DNA of 60,484 bases from Lachnospiraceae bacterium (lineage in GTDB: Bacteria; Bacillota; Clostridia; Lachnospirales; Lachnospiraceae): assembly GCA_024691425.1 (NCBI GenBank), contig JAILNQ010000049.1, forward strand, positions 1-60,484, written 5' to 3'. Every line of letters starts with the position of its first letter. Positions within the stretch are counted from its first letter, which is position 1. Under the pieces are notes generated by a model that had not been told where the DNA came from, ran no database searches, and saw only the letters and a program-made list of their open reading frames with translations. This document shows, in pieces, positions 17,039-25,927 of the stretch. A program made the translations under genes and the position numbers.

Positions 17039-19812
17039 AATCCATCCCCAAGATAGTCTCTTATGTAATCAAGCACTTCCTCATACTCTTTAAGGAAGCT
17101 CTCGATGTTATCCTTAATGAATGAAGCATTCCCTTCCTTCGCAGCAAGCTCGTGAGACTTTGCAGTTGCAGAAAGTCCGGATGCGCATGAGCTCGCCATG
17201 ACGCCTTTCACGCCGTGTGCTTCGACGGCATAGCGCTTGACATCCTCCTGCTCGGCCAGTTCACGCAGCAGCGGGATTTTCCGCTCACCCTCCTTGATGA
17301 CCTCTTCAAGAATAAGATGCACTGTTTCCTCTTTATTGTCAAACCGAGCGAAGAGAGCTGCGATATCTACAGGTCCTTCCTTCGCAGAATCTGCATCCTT
17401 CTCCTGCGCCATATCTTCCAAAGCGTTCGGCACAGGCGCAAGAGCGCGCTTTTTAGGCTTGTACATGACCTTATCTTCCGGAAGGTATTTGCGTACCATC
17501 TTAAGAAGCCTTACGGACTCAACAGGCTTGCTGAGGTAATTGTCAAAGCCTTCTTCCTCGTACATCGACCGGCTTCCCATCAGGGCATTTGCTGTCAGTA
17601 TTATCTGCGGAGTATGGGTGTTGAGACCTGCCTCATCGGATCTTATCTGATGCATCGTCTCGATTCCGTCGGGCTCGGGCATCATATGATCCATCAGGAT
17701 GACATCGTATCTGTTGAGCCTGCAGAGTTTTACCGCCTCCTTGCCCGATGAAGCAACATCAAGCTTGACTCCGGTCTCCTTAAGGAACAACCTTACGACC
17801 ATCTGATTCGAAACATTGTCATCGACTTCGAGCACGCGGGCTTCCGGTGCGATATATTGCGGATCGATATCCCGAAGGTCATCATCCTCAATGGCATTTC
17901 CGGAATTGTACTTGCCGAGGGAAGAATTTTCCATCATCTGCTGAGGGATCCGTACGGAGAAAGTGCTTCCCTTGCCGTAAGTGCTCTCCACCTTAATCTC
18001 GCCGTCCATCTTATCCACAAGGCTCTTGACTATGGAAAGCCCGAGTCCCGTTCCCTGGATGTTCTGGTTCTTCTTGATGTCGAGACGGCGGAACGGATCA
18101 AAAATCCCATCGATATCTTCCTTCTTTATTCCTATGCCCGTATCGCTCACATAGAAGCACAGAACGTATCTGCTGTCGCTCGCGAAGCATTCGCCTGTGA
18201 ACGTGACGGTGCCCTCTTCCGTGTATTTTACTGCGTTCGTTATCAGATTCACTACGATCTGAGTGATCCTCTTCTCATCCCCGTAGAGAAGCTTCGGGAA
18301 ATTGCGCGGCTTTCCGACCTTGAACGCAAGTCCTTTTTTCGTCGCCTGAGTACGCAGCATCTCGACCGCGTTATCGAACATCTTCTCGGGATCATAGTTC
18401 TCGCAGACGATCTCCTCCATGTCGTTATCTATCTTCGAAACATCAAGGACATCGTTGATCAGCGATAAGAGCATCGTTCCCGAGTCATTGATGATGTTCG
18501 CATAATTGAGAACGTTCGGATCACTGCTCTCCTTCAGTATCATCTCATTCATGCCGAGGATCGAATTGATAGGAGTCCTGATCTCATGCGACATGCTCGC
18601 AAGGAACTTCGTCTTGGCCGCGCCCTCTTCGTTCGCGCGGTCCCTCTCTATCGTCACATCCCTTATCTCTGTCAGCTGCTGCACGATCGCAAACGCGAAC
18701 AGAATGTACAGGCCGGCAATGATCGCTCCGCCCTCTACACGCTCAACTACTGTATTTATAAGGACGATCTCTACGATGGCGAGCGTTAAGAACGCAAGGA
18801 AACCGTATGATACGAATCTGTAATTTGCGGCATTTCCCTTTATGATATCGTACAGCGTGATGATGAGGGATATCACCGTTCCTATACCGATGACGATATC
18901 AAGGTACAGCAGCGTATGAGTGAAGCTTACTGTATGAGTCAGATGCAGGATCGAAAATACGAGCAGGTTTGCGAACTCTATCAGGCCTACGACCGAATAC
19001 CATTTCCTGTACCGGTAGCCCTGTATCGCATCAAGATAGGCAACGAACGGGAAAGGTATGCAAAGTGTCGTTATATATGAAATGAACCCGTCTATGAACT
19101 GTGTCCTGAAAAGGAACTGGAATACGAACGAATCGACGAACATCCATGATGATGCCGCGAAAATCCCGAGCGCCATGAGTATCAGGCTGACATTCTGTTT
19201 GTATATGACCGTGAGTATGCAACCTGTTATCGCTATTGCCAGGGAGCAGACAAGAAGCGCGAACGACATCGCGAACTGCAACGCTCCGCTCTTTATCTCA
19301 AGGAACCTTACGACTTCGTACTCGTTCCCGACGAATGCACCGAATATCTTGCCTCCGTATCCCTCGTCATCTATCGTGATCTTAAGGTGAGCCCCGGAAT
19401 CCTCAGGTCCTAAAGGGATGAAGAAGTAGGAGTTTTTAGCCACACCGCCTATCAGCGGAGCCTCGGTCTTGCTCCACTGCTTCGCGATCCTGCCACCGAT
19501 CTCTACGGTGATGTCCGTGCGGTTTAAGAATGCTAAAACGGAGCCGTGTTCTATGTTATCCGGCATCTCGGCTTCGTAAATGAATACAGTTCTTCCGTCG
19601 GTATCGATTCTTGCTGGAGAAGTGATTTTCTCCGTCCCTCCGAGCTCGTCCGTATACGTCCACTCGCTGAGCACAGTTACTTCACTGCGCGGAATGAGAA
19701 GCGCCTTCTCGCTCACGATGTAGTACACCATGTATATAACCGACGCGGCAAATGCGAGCGGAACAAGTATGAACAGTGCTTTTCTTGCGTAGTCGTACCA
19801 GGCTCTCATCAC
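17035..19812 (-). CDS. Hybrid histidine kinase with 7TM sensor, receiver and HPt domains
   Basis: A 925-residue multi-step phosphorelay kinase. A first membrane helix (about 11-32) is followed by an extracellular beta-rich domain (35-170) and a bundle of about seven helices (178-380), resembling 7TMR-DISM sensors. HisKA has SMSHEIRTPINSILG with His409; the ATPase has NLITNAVKYTEEG, SDTGIGIKKED and GTGLGLSIV; the receiver (655-775) has the acidic pair in LEVDDN and acceptor Asp708; the HPt domain (815-920) has His866 in VEAHGVKG. It overlaps the channel gene upstream and the HD-GYP gene downstream by four bases each. The sensed signal is unknown. Output could pass to the HD-GYP protein, although that protein has lost its receiver. 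Confidence 0.92.
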   Translation of the reverse strand: MMRAWYDYARKALFILVPLAFAASVIYMVYYIVSEKALLIPRSEVTVLSEWTYTDELGGTEKITSPARIDTDGRTVFIYEAEMPDNIEHGSVLAFLNRTDITVEIGGRIAKQWSKTEAPLIGGVAKNSYFFIPLGPEDSGAHLKITIDDEGYGGKIFGAFVGNEYEVVRFLEIKSGALQFAMSFALLVCSLAIAITGCILTVIYKQNVSLILMALGIFAASSWMFVDSFVFQFLFRTQFIDGFISYITTLCIPFPFVAYLDAIQGYRYRKWYSVVGLIEFANLLVFSILHLTHTVSFTHTLLYLDIVIGIGTVISLIITLYDIIKGNAANYRFVSYGFLAFLTLAIVEIVLINTVVERVEGGAIIAGLYILFAFAIVQQLTEIRDVTIERDRANEEGAAKTKFLASMSHEIRTPINSILGMNEMILKESSDPNVLNYANIINDSGTMLLSLINDVLDVSKIDNDMEEIVCENYDPEKMFDNAVEMLRTQATKKGLAFKVGKPRNFPKLLYGDEKRITQIVVNLITNAVKYTEEGTVTFTGECFASDSRYVLCFYVSDTGIGIKKEDIDGIFDPFRRLDIKKNQNIQGTGLGLSIVKSLVDKMDGEIKVESTYGKGSTFSVRIPQQMMENSSLGKYNSGNAIEDDDLRDIDPQYIAPEARVLEVDDNVSNQMVVRLFLKETGVKLDVASSGKEAVKLCRLNRYDVILMDHMMPEPDGIETMHQIRSDEAGLNTHTPQIILTANALMGSRSMYEEEGFDNYLSKPVESVRLLKMVRKYLPEDKVMYKPKKRALAPVPNALEDMAQEKDADSAKEGPVDIAALFARFDNKEETVHLILEEVIKEGERKIPLLRELAEQEDVKRYAVEAHGVKGVMASSCASGLSATAKSHELAAKEGNASFIKDNIESFLKEYEEVLDYIRDYLGDGL

Positions 19813-20999
19813 ATTCTGCCTCCTGCGCTTTTTCTGAAAACGACGACCAGATCACCTTCGGAAAGCTCGGTATCATCCTTCGGTATCATGTCTTTTCCGT
19901 CTCTTTTTATCCTGACTGCATTGACTCCGAGGGATGCGCAAAGTTCCGATAAAGCAACTCCTGCCCATCCGCCCTTTTCGCTTATAGTGATCTCCTCAAA
20001 GAAGAACTCCGCATCACCGGACCGCTCCGAGCCTATGATGATCCTGTCTCCGGCAAGGATTGCTGTATCACTGTCGGGGATCACTGTTCCCCTCTTCCGG
20101 AGGATCAGAAGAACCTCGGCACCGGGCGGAACATCAAGCTCGCCGGCTTTTTTGCCGCACCATCCGTCGTCTTCGCTCACATTGACTGTTATACAGTCGA
20201 GCGGTTTCTCATTGCTCATGCCTTCAAGATCCCGGATCTTCGTGTACTGCTGGACGAATCCCGCACTTATGATACCTGTCGGTATCGCAACGATCCCCAC
20301 GCCGAGAAACGCAAGGATTATGCCGACGAAACGCCCCGCCGCAGTGATAGGATAAATGTCTCCGTAACCTACGGTCAGCAGTGTCGATACTGCCCACCAT
20401 ATACCCGAGAACGCATTCCTGAACTGGTCAGGCTGAGCATCATGCTCAAGACTGTACATGATAACCGATGCGCCGATGACGAGCATCAGTATTATGAACA
20501 CCGCGGAAAGGATCTGATTCTTCTTTTCGCGCAGAACATCCGTGATGACATTGAAAGCATCATAATATCTGTTGATGCGGAACAGCCGCAGTATCCGAAC
20601 GACACGCAGCATCCTGAACGCGACTGCGCCGAGAGGGACTTTAGCCGCAGGGAATATGAACGAAAGCCAGTAAGGTGCAAATGACAGAAGATCGATGATG
20701 CCGTACAGCGAAAGAACAAACGCCAGAACCGCCGCGGCCATCGTCTTCTTACCCGGATAAGCATAATCAGCCGTCAGAAGACGCAGTATGTACTCAACCG
20801 TGAAGATCACTACCGTAACGAATTCAATGGCATTAAGAACAGGAAGGTATCTTGCCGATGCCTCGAAAGTCTCAAAGAAAATAATGAACAGGTTCAGCAG
20901 GATGGACACCGCAATGACCGCGTCGAACAGCCTGCTCGGCACGTCACCCGTGTACCCTATCCTGATTATCCTGTATATGTTCTTCCTTCTGCTACTCAA
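19809..20999 (-). CDS. Voltage-gated potassium channel (6TM, Kch/KvAP type) with C-terminal TrkA-C-like domains
   Basis: A roughly 396-residue K+ channel of the inner membrane. The S4 helix RMLRVVRILRLFRINR has arginine at every third position, a full voltage sensor. The pore has the selectivity filter LLTVGYGDIYPIT. After S6 come two predicted TrkA-C/RCK-like regulatory domains (about 265-395). The frame is open up to ATG 21059, but that would overlap the ABC gene by 68 bases; TTG 20999, overlapping its stop by eight bases, or TTG 21005, is more likely. It is embedded between an exporter and a hybrid kinase, with overlaps on both sides, so its product is made together with signalling proteins. 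Confidence 0.88.
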   Translation of the reverse strand: MSSRRKNIYRIIRIGYTGDVPSRLFDAVIAVSILLNLFIIFFETFEASARYLPVLNAIEFVTVVIFTVEYILRLLTADYAYPGKKTMAAAVLAFVLSLYGIIDLLSFAPYWLSFIFPAAKVPLGAVAFRMLRVVRILRLFRINRYYDAFNVITDVLREKKNQILSAVFIILMLVIGASVIMYSLEHDAQPDQFRNAFSGIWWAVSTLLTVGYGDIYPITAAGRFVGIILAFLGVGIVAIPTGIISAGFVQQYTKIRDLEGMSNEKPLDCITVNVSEDDGWCGKKAGELDVPPGAEVLLILRKRGTVIPDSDTAILAGDRIIIGSERSGDAEFFFEEITISEKGGWAGVALSELCASLGVNAVRIKRDGKDMIPKDDTELSEGDLVVVFRKSAGGRM

Positions 21000-22929
21000 G
21001 TTCAAATGCCCCTGTGTAAAGCCTGTAATACTGTCCTTTTGCGGCAATGAGTTCATCATGGTTGCCGCGTTCTATGATACGGCCGTGTTCAAGCACTATT
21101 ATAACATCAGAATTCTTTACAGTCGACAGTCTGTGGGCTATGACGAACGTCGTCCTGCCCTTCATCAGAGCGTCCATTCCTCTCTGCACGACCGCCTCTG
21201 TCCTCGTATCGATCGAGGATGTCGCCTCGTCGAGTATCATGACCGGAGGATCGGCTACCGCGGCTCTCGCGATCGAAAGGAGCTGCCTCTGGCCCTGGGA
21301 AAGATTGGCGGCATTCCCGCTTATCATCGTATTATAGCCTTCCGGAAGGTGCGAGATAAAATCATGCGCGCCCGCAAGTTTCGCAGCCTCTATACATTCC
21401 TCATCAGTTGCTGAAAGCTTTCCGTAGCGTATGTTCTCCATGACCGTGCCGGTGAAAAGGTTCGTATCCTGCAGAACGATCCCCACCGCATGACGGAGGT
21501 CGACCTTGCATATCTTGTTGATGTTTATCCCGTCGTATCTTATCTTGCCGTCCGCAATATCATAGAATCTGTTCAGAAGGTTCGTGACCGTTGTCTTTCC
21601 GGCACCGGTCGAGCCTACGAACGCCACTTTCTGTCCGGGCTTCGCATAGAGCGATATGTCGAACAGTATCTGTTTGTCGCCGTCATATGAAAAATCAACC
21701 CCGTCGAGCACTATGTCGCCCATAAGCGGCGTATATGTTATCGTCCCGATATCCTTATGAGGATGCTTCCATGCCCAGAGCTTCGTGTGCTCGTCGGTCT
21801 CGACCAGCTGCCCGTTCTCTTCCTTGACGTTGACTAAATGTACATAGCCGTTGTCAGTTTCAGGCTTCTCATCCATGACACGGTAAATTCTCTCGCACCC
21901 TGCAAGGCCGGCAACTATCGCGTTTATCTGCATCGATATCTGGCCTATCTGCCCGCAGAACATTTTCGTCATTCCGAGGAAAGGAACAACAAGGCTTATC
22001 GAAAAATCCATCCCGCCGATGCCGACGTTCTTTATGCCTGTCGAAACGAAGAATCCTCCTGCTATTCCGACGATGACATAAAGGATGTTTCCCATATTGT
22101 TCAGTATAGGCGCGAGTATATTGGCGTATTTGTTCGCGCGCGATGCAACGGTAAAGAGCTCATCATTGAGCTTTTCGAACTCCTCGCGGCACTGCGGCTC
22201 GTGGCAGAACACCTTGACGACCTTCGCTCCGCTTATCGTTTCCTGTATGTAGCCTTCGGCTTTACCTATAGCCTGCTGCTGCTTTAAGAAGAACCTCGCG
22301 CTTCCGCCCCCGATGACCTTCGTCGTAACGAACATGAGCGCAACGCCCGATATTACAACCATTGTCATGTAAAGGCTGAAGTAGAGCATTATGCATATGA
22401 CCGTCATTATCATAACCGCGGTGTTCAGCATCTGCGGGAAGCTCTGCGATATCATCTGCCTGAGCGCATCGATATCGTTCGTGTACAGGCTCATCGTGTC
22501 GCCGACAGGCCTGCGGTCGAAGAACTTTATCGGAAGCGTCTCCATCCTGTCAAAGAGCTTTCCTCTCATCTTCTTGAGCGTTCCCTGCGTCACAGTGGCC
22601 ATCATCTGGTTGAAAGCGATCGTGCACGAAAGCGAAACGACATACATGCACACAAGAATGGCTACCAGCCGGAATATCTCTCCCTTAGCGCCTGCCCAGT
22701 CACCGCTCTTATACGAGCTCTCTATGACTGCTATAACCTTCTGCTGGAATAAGGAAGGCATTGATGAGATCAGCGCCGACGTCATTATACAGGCGATGAC
22801 GATAGGAAGCATGACCGGATAGAAAGAGAACAGATCCTTCAGCACTCTCTTTACTATTCCTTTTGAAAGCTTCTCTCCCGGAGAAAGGCCGGGACCTCTT
22901 CTTCCCCTGGGACCGTGATTACTTGCCAT
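20992..22929 (-). CDS. ABC exporter half-transporter, catalytically competent subunit
   Basis: A 645-residue permease-ATPase (six membrane helices, then a nucleotide-binding domain from about 390). Walker A VGSTGAGKTTV, Walker B VMILDEATSSID with catalytic Glu, H-loop VIAHRLS, but signature LSQGQ instead of LSGGQ. Paired with the upstream gene it makes a heterodimeric type IV exporter of the TM287/288 kind, probably for drugs, lipids or peptides. Met codons lie further upstream, but ATG 22929 has an ideal GGAGGTGA site and overlaps the previous gene by 11 bases. A roughly 40-residue insertion before the ATPase domain is unusual in length. Confidence 0.92.
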   Translation of the reverse strand: MASNHGPRGRRGPGLSPGEKLSKGIVKRVLKDLFSFYPVMLPIVIACIMTSALISSMPSLFQQKVIAVIESSYKSGDWAGAKGEIFRLVAILVCMYVVSLSCTIAFNQMMATVTQGTLKKMRGKLFDRMETLPIKFFDRRPVGDTMSLYTNDIDALRQMISQSFPQMLNTAVMIMTVICIMLYFSLYMTMVVISGVALMFVTTKVIGGGSARFFLKQQQAIGKAEGYIQETISGAKVVKVFCHEPQCREEFEKLNDELFTVASRANKYANILAPILNNMGNILYVIVGIAGGFFVSTGIKNVGIGGMDFSISLVVPFLGMTKMFCGQIGQISMQINAIVAGLAGCERIYRVMDEKPETDNGYVHLVNVKEENGQLVETDEHTKLWAWKHPHKDIGTITYTPLMGDIVLDGVDFSYDGDKQILFDISLYAKPGQKVAFVGSTGAGKTTVTNLLNRFYDIADGKIRYDGININKICKVDLRHAVGIVLQDTNLFTGTVMENIRYGKLSATDEECIEAAKLAGAHDFISHLPEGYNTMISGNAANLSQGQRQLLSIARAAVADPPVMILDEATSSIDTRTEAVVQRGMDALMKGRTTFVIAHRLSTVKNSDVIIVLEHGRIIERGNHDELIAAKGQYYRLYTGAFELE

Positions 22930-24673
22930 TTTCATCACCTCCCTTATTCTGTGAGGTGTAGATCTCATTATAAATAACACTGTTATTTAACAGTTCTTCA
23001 TGAGTTCCGATCGATTCGATCCGTCCGCCGTCGATGACGATTATCTTATCTGCATCCTCGACTGATGCAGTTCTCTGGGCTATGATGATCTTCGTCGTTT
23101 CGGGAATGTACTTTTTCATTCCCTTCCTGATTATCGCGTCGGTCTTTGTATCGACCGCACTCGTCGAATCATCGAATATGATTATCTTCGGTTTCTTTAA
23201 AAGCGCCCTCGCTATGCAGAGCCTCTGTTTCTGCCCGCCTGATATGTTAGCCCCGCCGTGGTCGATTTTATAGTCGTAACCGCCCTCTTTTGACTCAATG
23301 AACTCCTCTGAGCATGACAGACGGCACGCTTCCTTCATCTCCTCGAGCGTCGCATCGGGATTGCCCCATCTTAAGTTGTCTTTGATCGTTCCTTCGAAAA
23401 GAACATTCTTCTGAAGCACCATCGCGACAGAATTGCGAAGAACAGTGAGGTCATAGTTCTTAACGTCGATGCCGCCGACCCGGACTGTTCCGCCTGTTGC
23501 GTCATACAGTCTCGGAATGAGCTGCACGAGCGATGATTTTCCGCTTCCCGTCGTTCCTATGATTCCTATAGTCTCGCCTGATGCTATCTTGAGGTTTATA
23601 TCTGACAGGACATCATTGTCGGGATTGCCGGCATACGCGAACCGCACGTTTTCGAACTCTATTGAGCCGTCGGCCACCGATTCGATCGCGCTCTCGGGAT
23701 CCGGACTTACTATATCGGATTTCGCCTCGAGCACCTGCACTATTCTCAGAGCGCTCTCCGTCGCGAGCGTGATCATGACAAAGATCATCGACATCATCAT
23801 CAGCGACGAAAGTATCATGAAGCTGTACGTGAGCAGCGCAGTGATCTGTCCGACGTCGATCTCAAGGCCCCTCGAGGATATGACAACGTATGAGCCGAAA
23901 CTCAGCACGAAGACCATTACAACGTACAGGCAGAACTGCATGACCGGCGCGTTCCAGGCAAGTATCTTCTCGGCCTTCGTGAAATCCTTCCTTACTTCCT
24001 CGGATGCATCATCGAACTTGCTCTGCTCGTATTCTTCCCTGACGAATGATTTTACGACACGCATACCGATGATATTCTCCTCGATAGATTCGTTCATCCT
24101 GTCGTATTTCTTGAATATCCTTCTAAAAAGCGGCATCGCCCTTGACGCGACCATGATGAGCGTTCCTGCGAGGATCGGAATGACTACCGCAAATATCCAC
24201 GCCATGCGGCCGCCGAGCCGGAATGCCATGATCAGGGCAAAAATCAGCATGAACGGAGATCTTACAGCGATCCTCGTTATCATCATGAACGCGTTCTGGA
24301 CGTTCGTGACATCCGTTGTCATCCTTGTTACGAGCGAGCTCGTTGAGAACTCGTCGATATTGTTGAATGAAAAATCATTGACCGCATCATACATGTCCGC
24401 GCGCAGATTCTTTCCGAATCCGCAGCTCGCCGTCGCGCACGTCATTCCCGCGAGCATGCCGAAAAGAAGGCTTCCGACTGCCATGATGGCAAGTATGCCT
24501 CCGAATGATGCGATCTCTTTTACCGTCGCCCCGGCTTTTATCCTGTTCACGAGCTCCGCCATATAGAACGGTATCGTGCACTCGAGCACTACTTCGCCTG
24601 AAACAAGAAGCGGCGTCGCTATCGTGCTCGGAAGATACTGCCGGATCGACCGGAATAATTTTGCTATAACCAT
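22919..24673 (-). CDS. ABC exporter half-transporter, degenerate-site subunit
   Basis: A 584-residue permease-ATPase. Walker A is GTTGSGKSSLV and the signature ISGGQKQRL is canonical, but Walker B reads IIIFDDSTSAVD with Asp in place of the catalytic Glu, and the switch residue is Gln (IIAQRTAS) rather than His. Those are the hallmarks of the non-hydrolysing site in heterodimeric exporters; the partner carries the complementary LSQGQ. It starts 39 bases after prfA, so it may be read through from the translation genes. There is no N-terminal C39 peptidase domain. A palindromic operator-like sequence lies inside its 3' end. Confidence 0.92.
   Translation of the reverse strand: MVIAKLFRSIRQYLPSTIATPLLVSGEVVLECTIPFYMAELVNRIKAGATVKEIASFGGILAIMAVGSLLFGMLAGMTCATASCGFGKNLRADMYDAVNDFSFNNIDEFSTSSLVTRMTTDVTNVQNAFMMITRIAVRSPFMLIFALIMAFRLGGRMAWIFAVVIPILAGTLIMVASRAMPLFRRIFKKYDRMNESIEENIIGMRVVKSFVREEYEQSKFDDASEEVRKDFTKAEKILAWNAPVMQFCLYVVMVFVLSFGSYVVISSRGLEIDVGQITALLTYSFMILSSLMMMSMIFVMITLATESALRIVQVLEAKSDIVSPDPESAIESVADGSIEFENVRFAYAGNPDNDVLSDINLKIASGETIGIIGTTGSGKSSLVQLIPRLYDATGGTVRVGGIDVKNYDLTVLRNSVAMVLQKNVLFEGTIKDNLRWGNPDATLEEMKEACRLSCSEEFIESKEGGYDYKIDHGGANISGGQKQRLCIARALLKKPKIIIFDDSTSAVDTKTDAIIRKGMKKYIPETTKIIIAQRTASVEDADKIIVIDGGRIESIGTHEELLNNSVIYNEIYTSQNKGGDENGK
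22972..22988. promoter_or_regulatory. Intragenic palindrome matching the TetR-array half-site
   Basis: AAATAACA-C-TGTTATTT is a perfect 17-bp palindrome inside the 3' end of the first exporter gene, about 43 bases before the second exporter start. It shares the core ATAACA-N-TGTTAT with sites at 15557-15569 and 59484-59496. An overlapping TGTTATTTAACA continues to 22992. Confidence 0.5.
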
Positions 24674-24712
24674 CTGCTTTCCCTCACTAGAACTGCAAAG
24701 AACATGCCGGCA

Positions 24713-25783
24713 TCAGCCGTCCATCTTGACAAGCTTCGCCGCCTGGTCCGCGGCAATGCATGCATCAATTATCTCCTGAATGTCACCGTTCATGACTTTA
24801 TCGAGCTTATAAAGCGTAAGCCCTATCCTGTGATCCGTGACCCTTCCCTGCGGGAAATTGTAGGTCCTGATCTTCTCCGAGCGGTCGCCGGTTCCGATCT
24901 GGCTCTTGCGCAGCTGAGCTTCTGCATCATGGGCCTTCTGCTGCTCGATGTCATAGAGCTTTGCACGCAGCAGCGCGAATGCCTTCGCCTTATTCTGAAG
25001 CTGCGATTTTTCGGTCTGCGAATATATGACTATGCCGGTCGGATAATGCGTGAGCCTTACGGCCGAATCTGTCGTGTTGACGCACTGTCCTCCGTTTCCG
25101 GATGCTCGCATGACATCTATCCTGATATCCTTCTCGTCGATCACAACATCAACGTCTTCCGCCTCGGGCATTACCGCAACAGATATCGTCGAGGTATGTA
25201 TCCTTCCGCCGCTCTCGGTCTCCGGAACACGCTGCACGCGGTGCACTCCGCTCTCATATTTCATGACGGAATACGCGCCCTGTCCTGTTATCATGAAAGT
25301 CACCGACTTCATGCCGCCTATACCGATCTCATCGGTTTCCATCGTCTCGACCTTCCATCCGCGTCCCTCGGCGTAATGCACGTACATGCGGAATATCTCC
25401 GCTGCGAAAAGAGCCGCCTCATCGCCTCCGGCGCCCGCACGGATCTCCACGATGACGTTCTTCTCATCATTCGGATCCTTCGGAAGAAGAAGTATCTTGA
25501 GCTTTCCCTCGAGTTCTTCCACGCGGTCCTTTGCGGCCGAAAGCTCTTCCTTCAGCATCTCGCGCATCTCGTCATCGGACTCCGCATCGAGCATCTCCAG
25601 GCTGTCCTCGATGTCCTTTTTGCTCTTTTTGTATTCGCTGTATGCGGTAACGATCGGAGCAAGTTCGCTCTGCTCCTTCATGAGCCGCTTGAATCTTTCC
25701 TGATCGTCCGCGGTGCCCGGCTCTCCGAGCTCGCTCATGATCTCCTCGTACCTTATGAGAAGATCCTCAAGTTTATCAAACAT
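24713..25783 (-). CDS. prfA: Peptide chain release factor 1
   Basis: This 356-residue factor ends translation at UAA and UAG. The catalytic GGQ lies in [18 protein letters not shown], and the stop-codon reading PxT is PET in [16 protein letters not shown], which marks RF1 rather than RF2. [18 protein letters not shown] is also typical. The start has AAAGGA upstream. prmC, whose product methylates the GGQ glutamine, is the preceding gene, but a 144-base gap with a long hairpin separates them. Confidence 0.97.
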   Translation of the reverse strand: MFDKLEDLLIRYEEIMSELGEPGTADDQERFKRLMKEQSELAPIVTAYSEYKKSKKDIEDSLEMLDAESDDEMREMLKEELSAAKDRVEELEGKLKILLLPKDPNDEKNVIVEIRAGAGGDEAALFAAEIFRMYVHYAEGRGWKVETMETDEIGIGGMKSVTFMITGQGAYSVMKYESGVHRVQRVPETESGGRIHTSTISVAVMPEAEDVDVVIDEKDIRIDVMRASGNGGQCVNTTDSAVRLTHYPTGIVIYSQTEKSQLQNKAKAFALLRAKLYDIEQQKAHDAEAQLRKSQIGTGDRSEKIRTYNFPQGRVTDHRIGLTLYKLDKVMNGDIQEIIDACIAADQAAKLVKMDG

Positions 25784-25804
25784 ATCTGTATCCTTTCTGT
25801 AAAT

Positions 25805-25918
25805 CCGGGCGGAATGCGCTCCCCGCTCGTTCCGTTTCCGTTCGCTGAGAGCTTCTGATGCCGTGATACATATTCTGTGTTTTGGCAGCCGGGGAGGTGC
25901 ATTCTCGCCCGGAGCGCC
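25805..25918 (-). other. Long imperfect hairpin between prmC and prfA
   Basis: Arms of about 22-24 bases (minus strand from TCCGGGCGAGAATGC to GCATTCCGCCCGGA, with TCCCCG/CGGGGA inside) enclose about 65 bases in the leader of prfA. No T tract follows, so it is not a usual terminator. It could be a regulatory leader or a decayed repeat. Confidence 0.55.
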
Positions 25919-25927
25919 GAAGTCACA

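Noticed and set aside
21000-21059. Upstream ATG 21059 as start of the K+ channel
   Set aside because: It would create a 68-base overlap with the ABC gene and lacks a ribosome site; a TTG near 20999 fits the tight overlaps of the operon.
23469-24566. 365-codon plus-strand frame opposite the exporter gene
   Set aside because: Antisense shadow of a clear ABC transporter; no Shine-Dalgarno site or domain.
20992-24673. The ABC exporter as processing transporter for the double-glycine peptide at 2416-2625
   Set aside because: Neither subunit has an N-terminal C39 peptidase domain.
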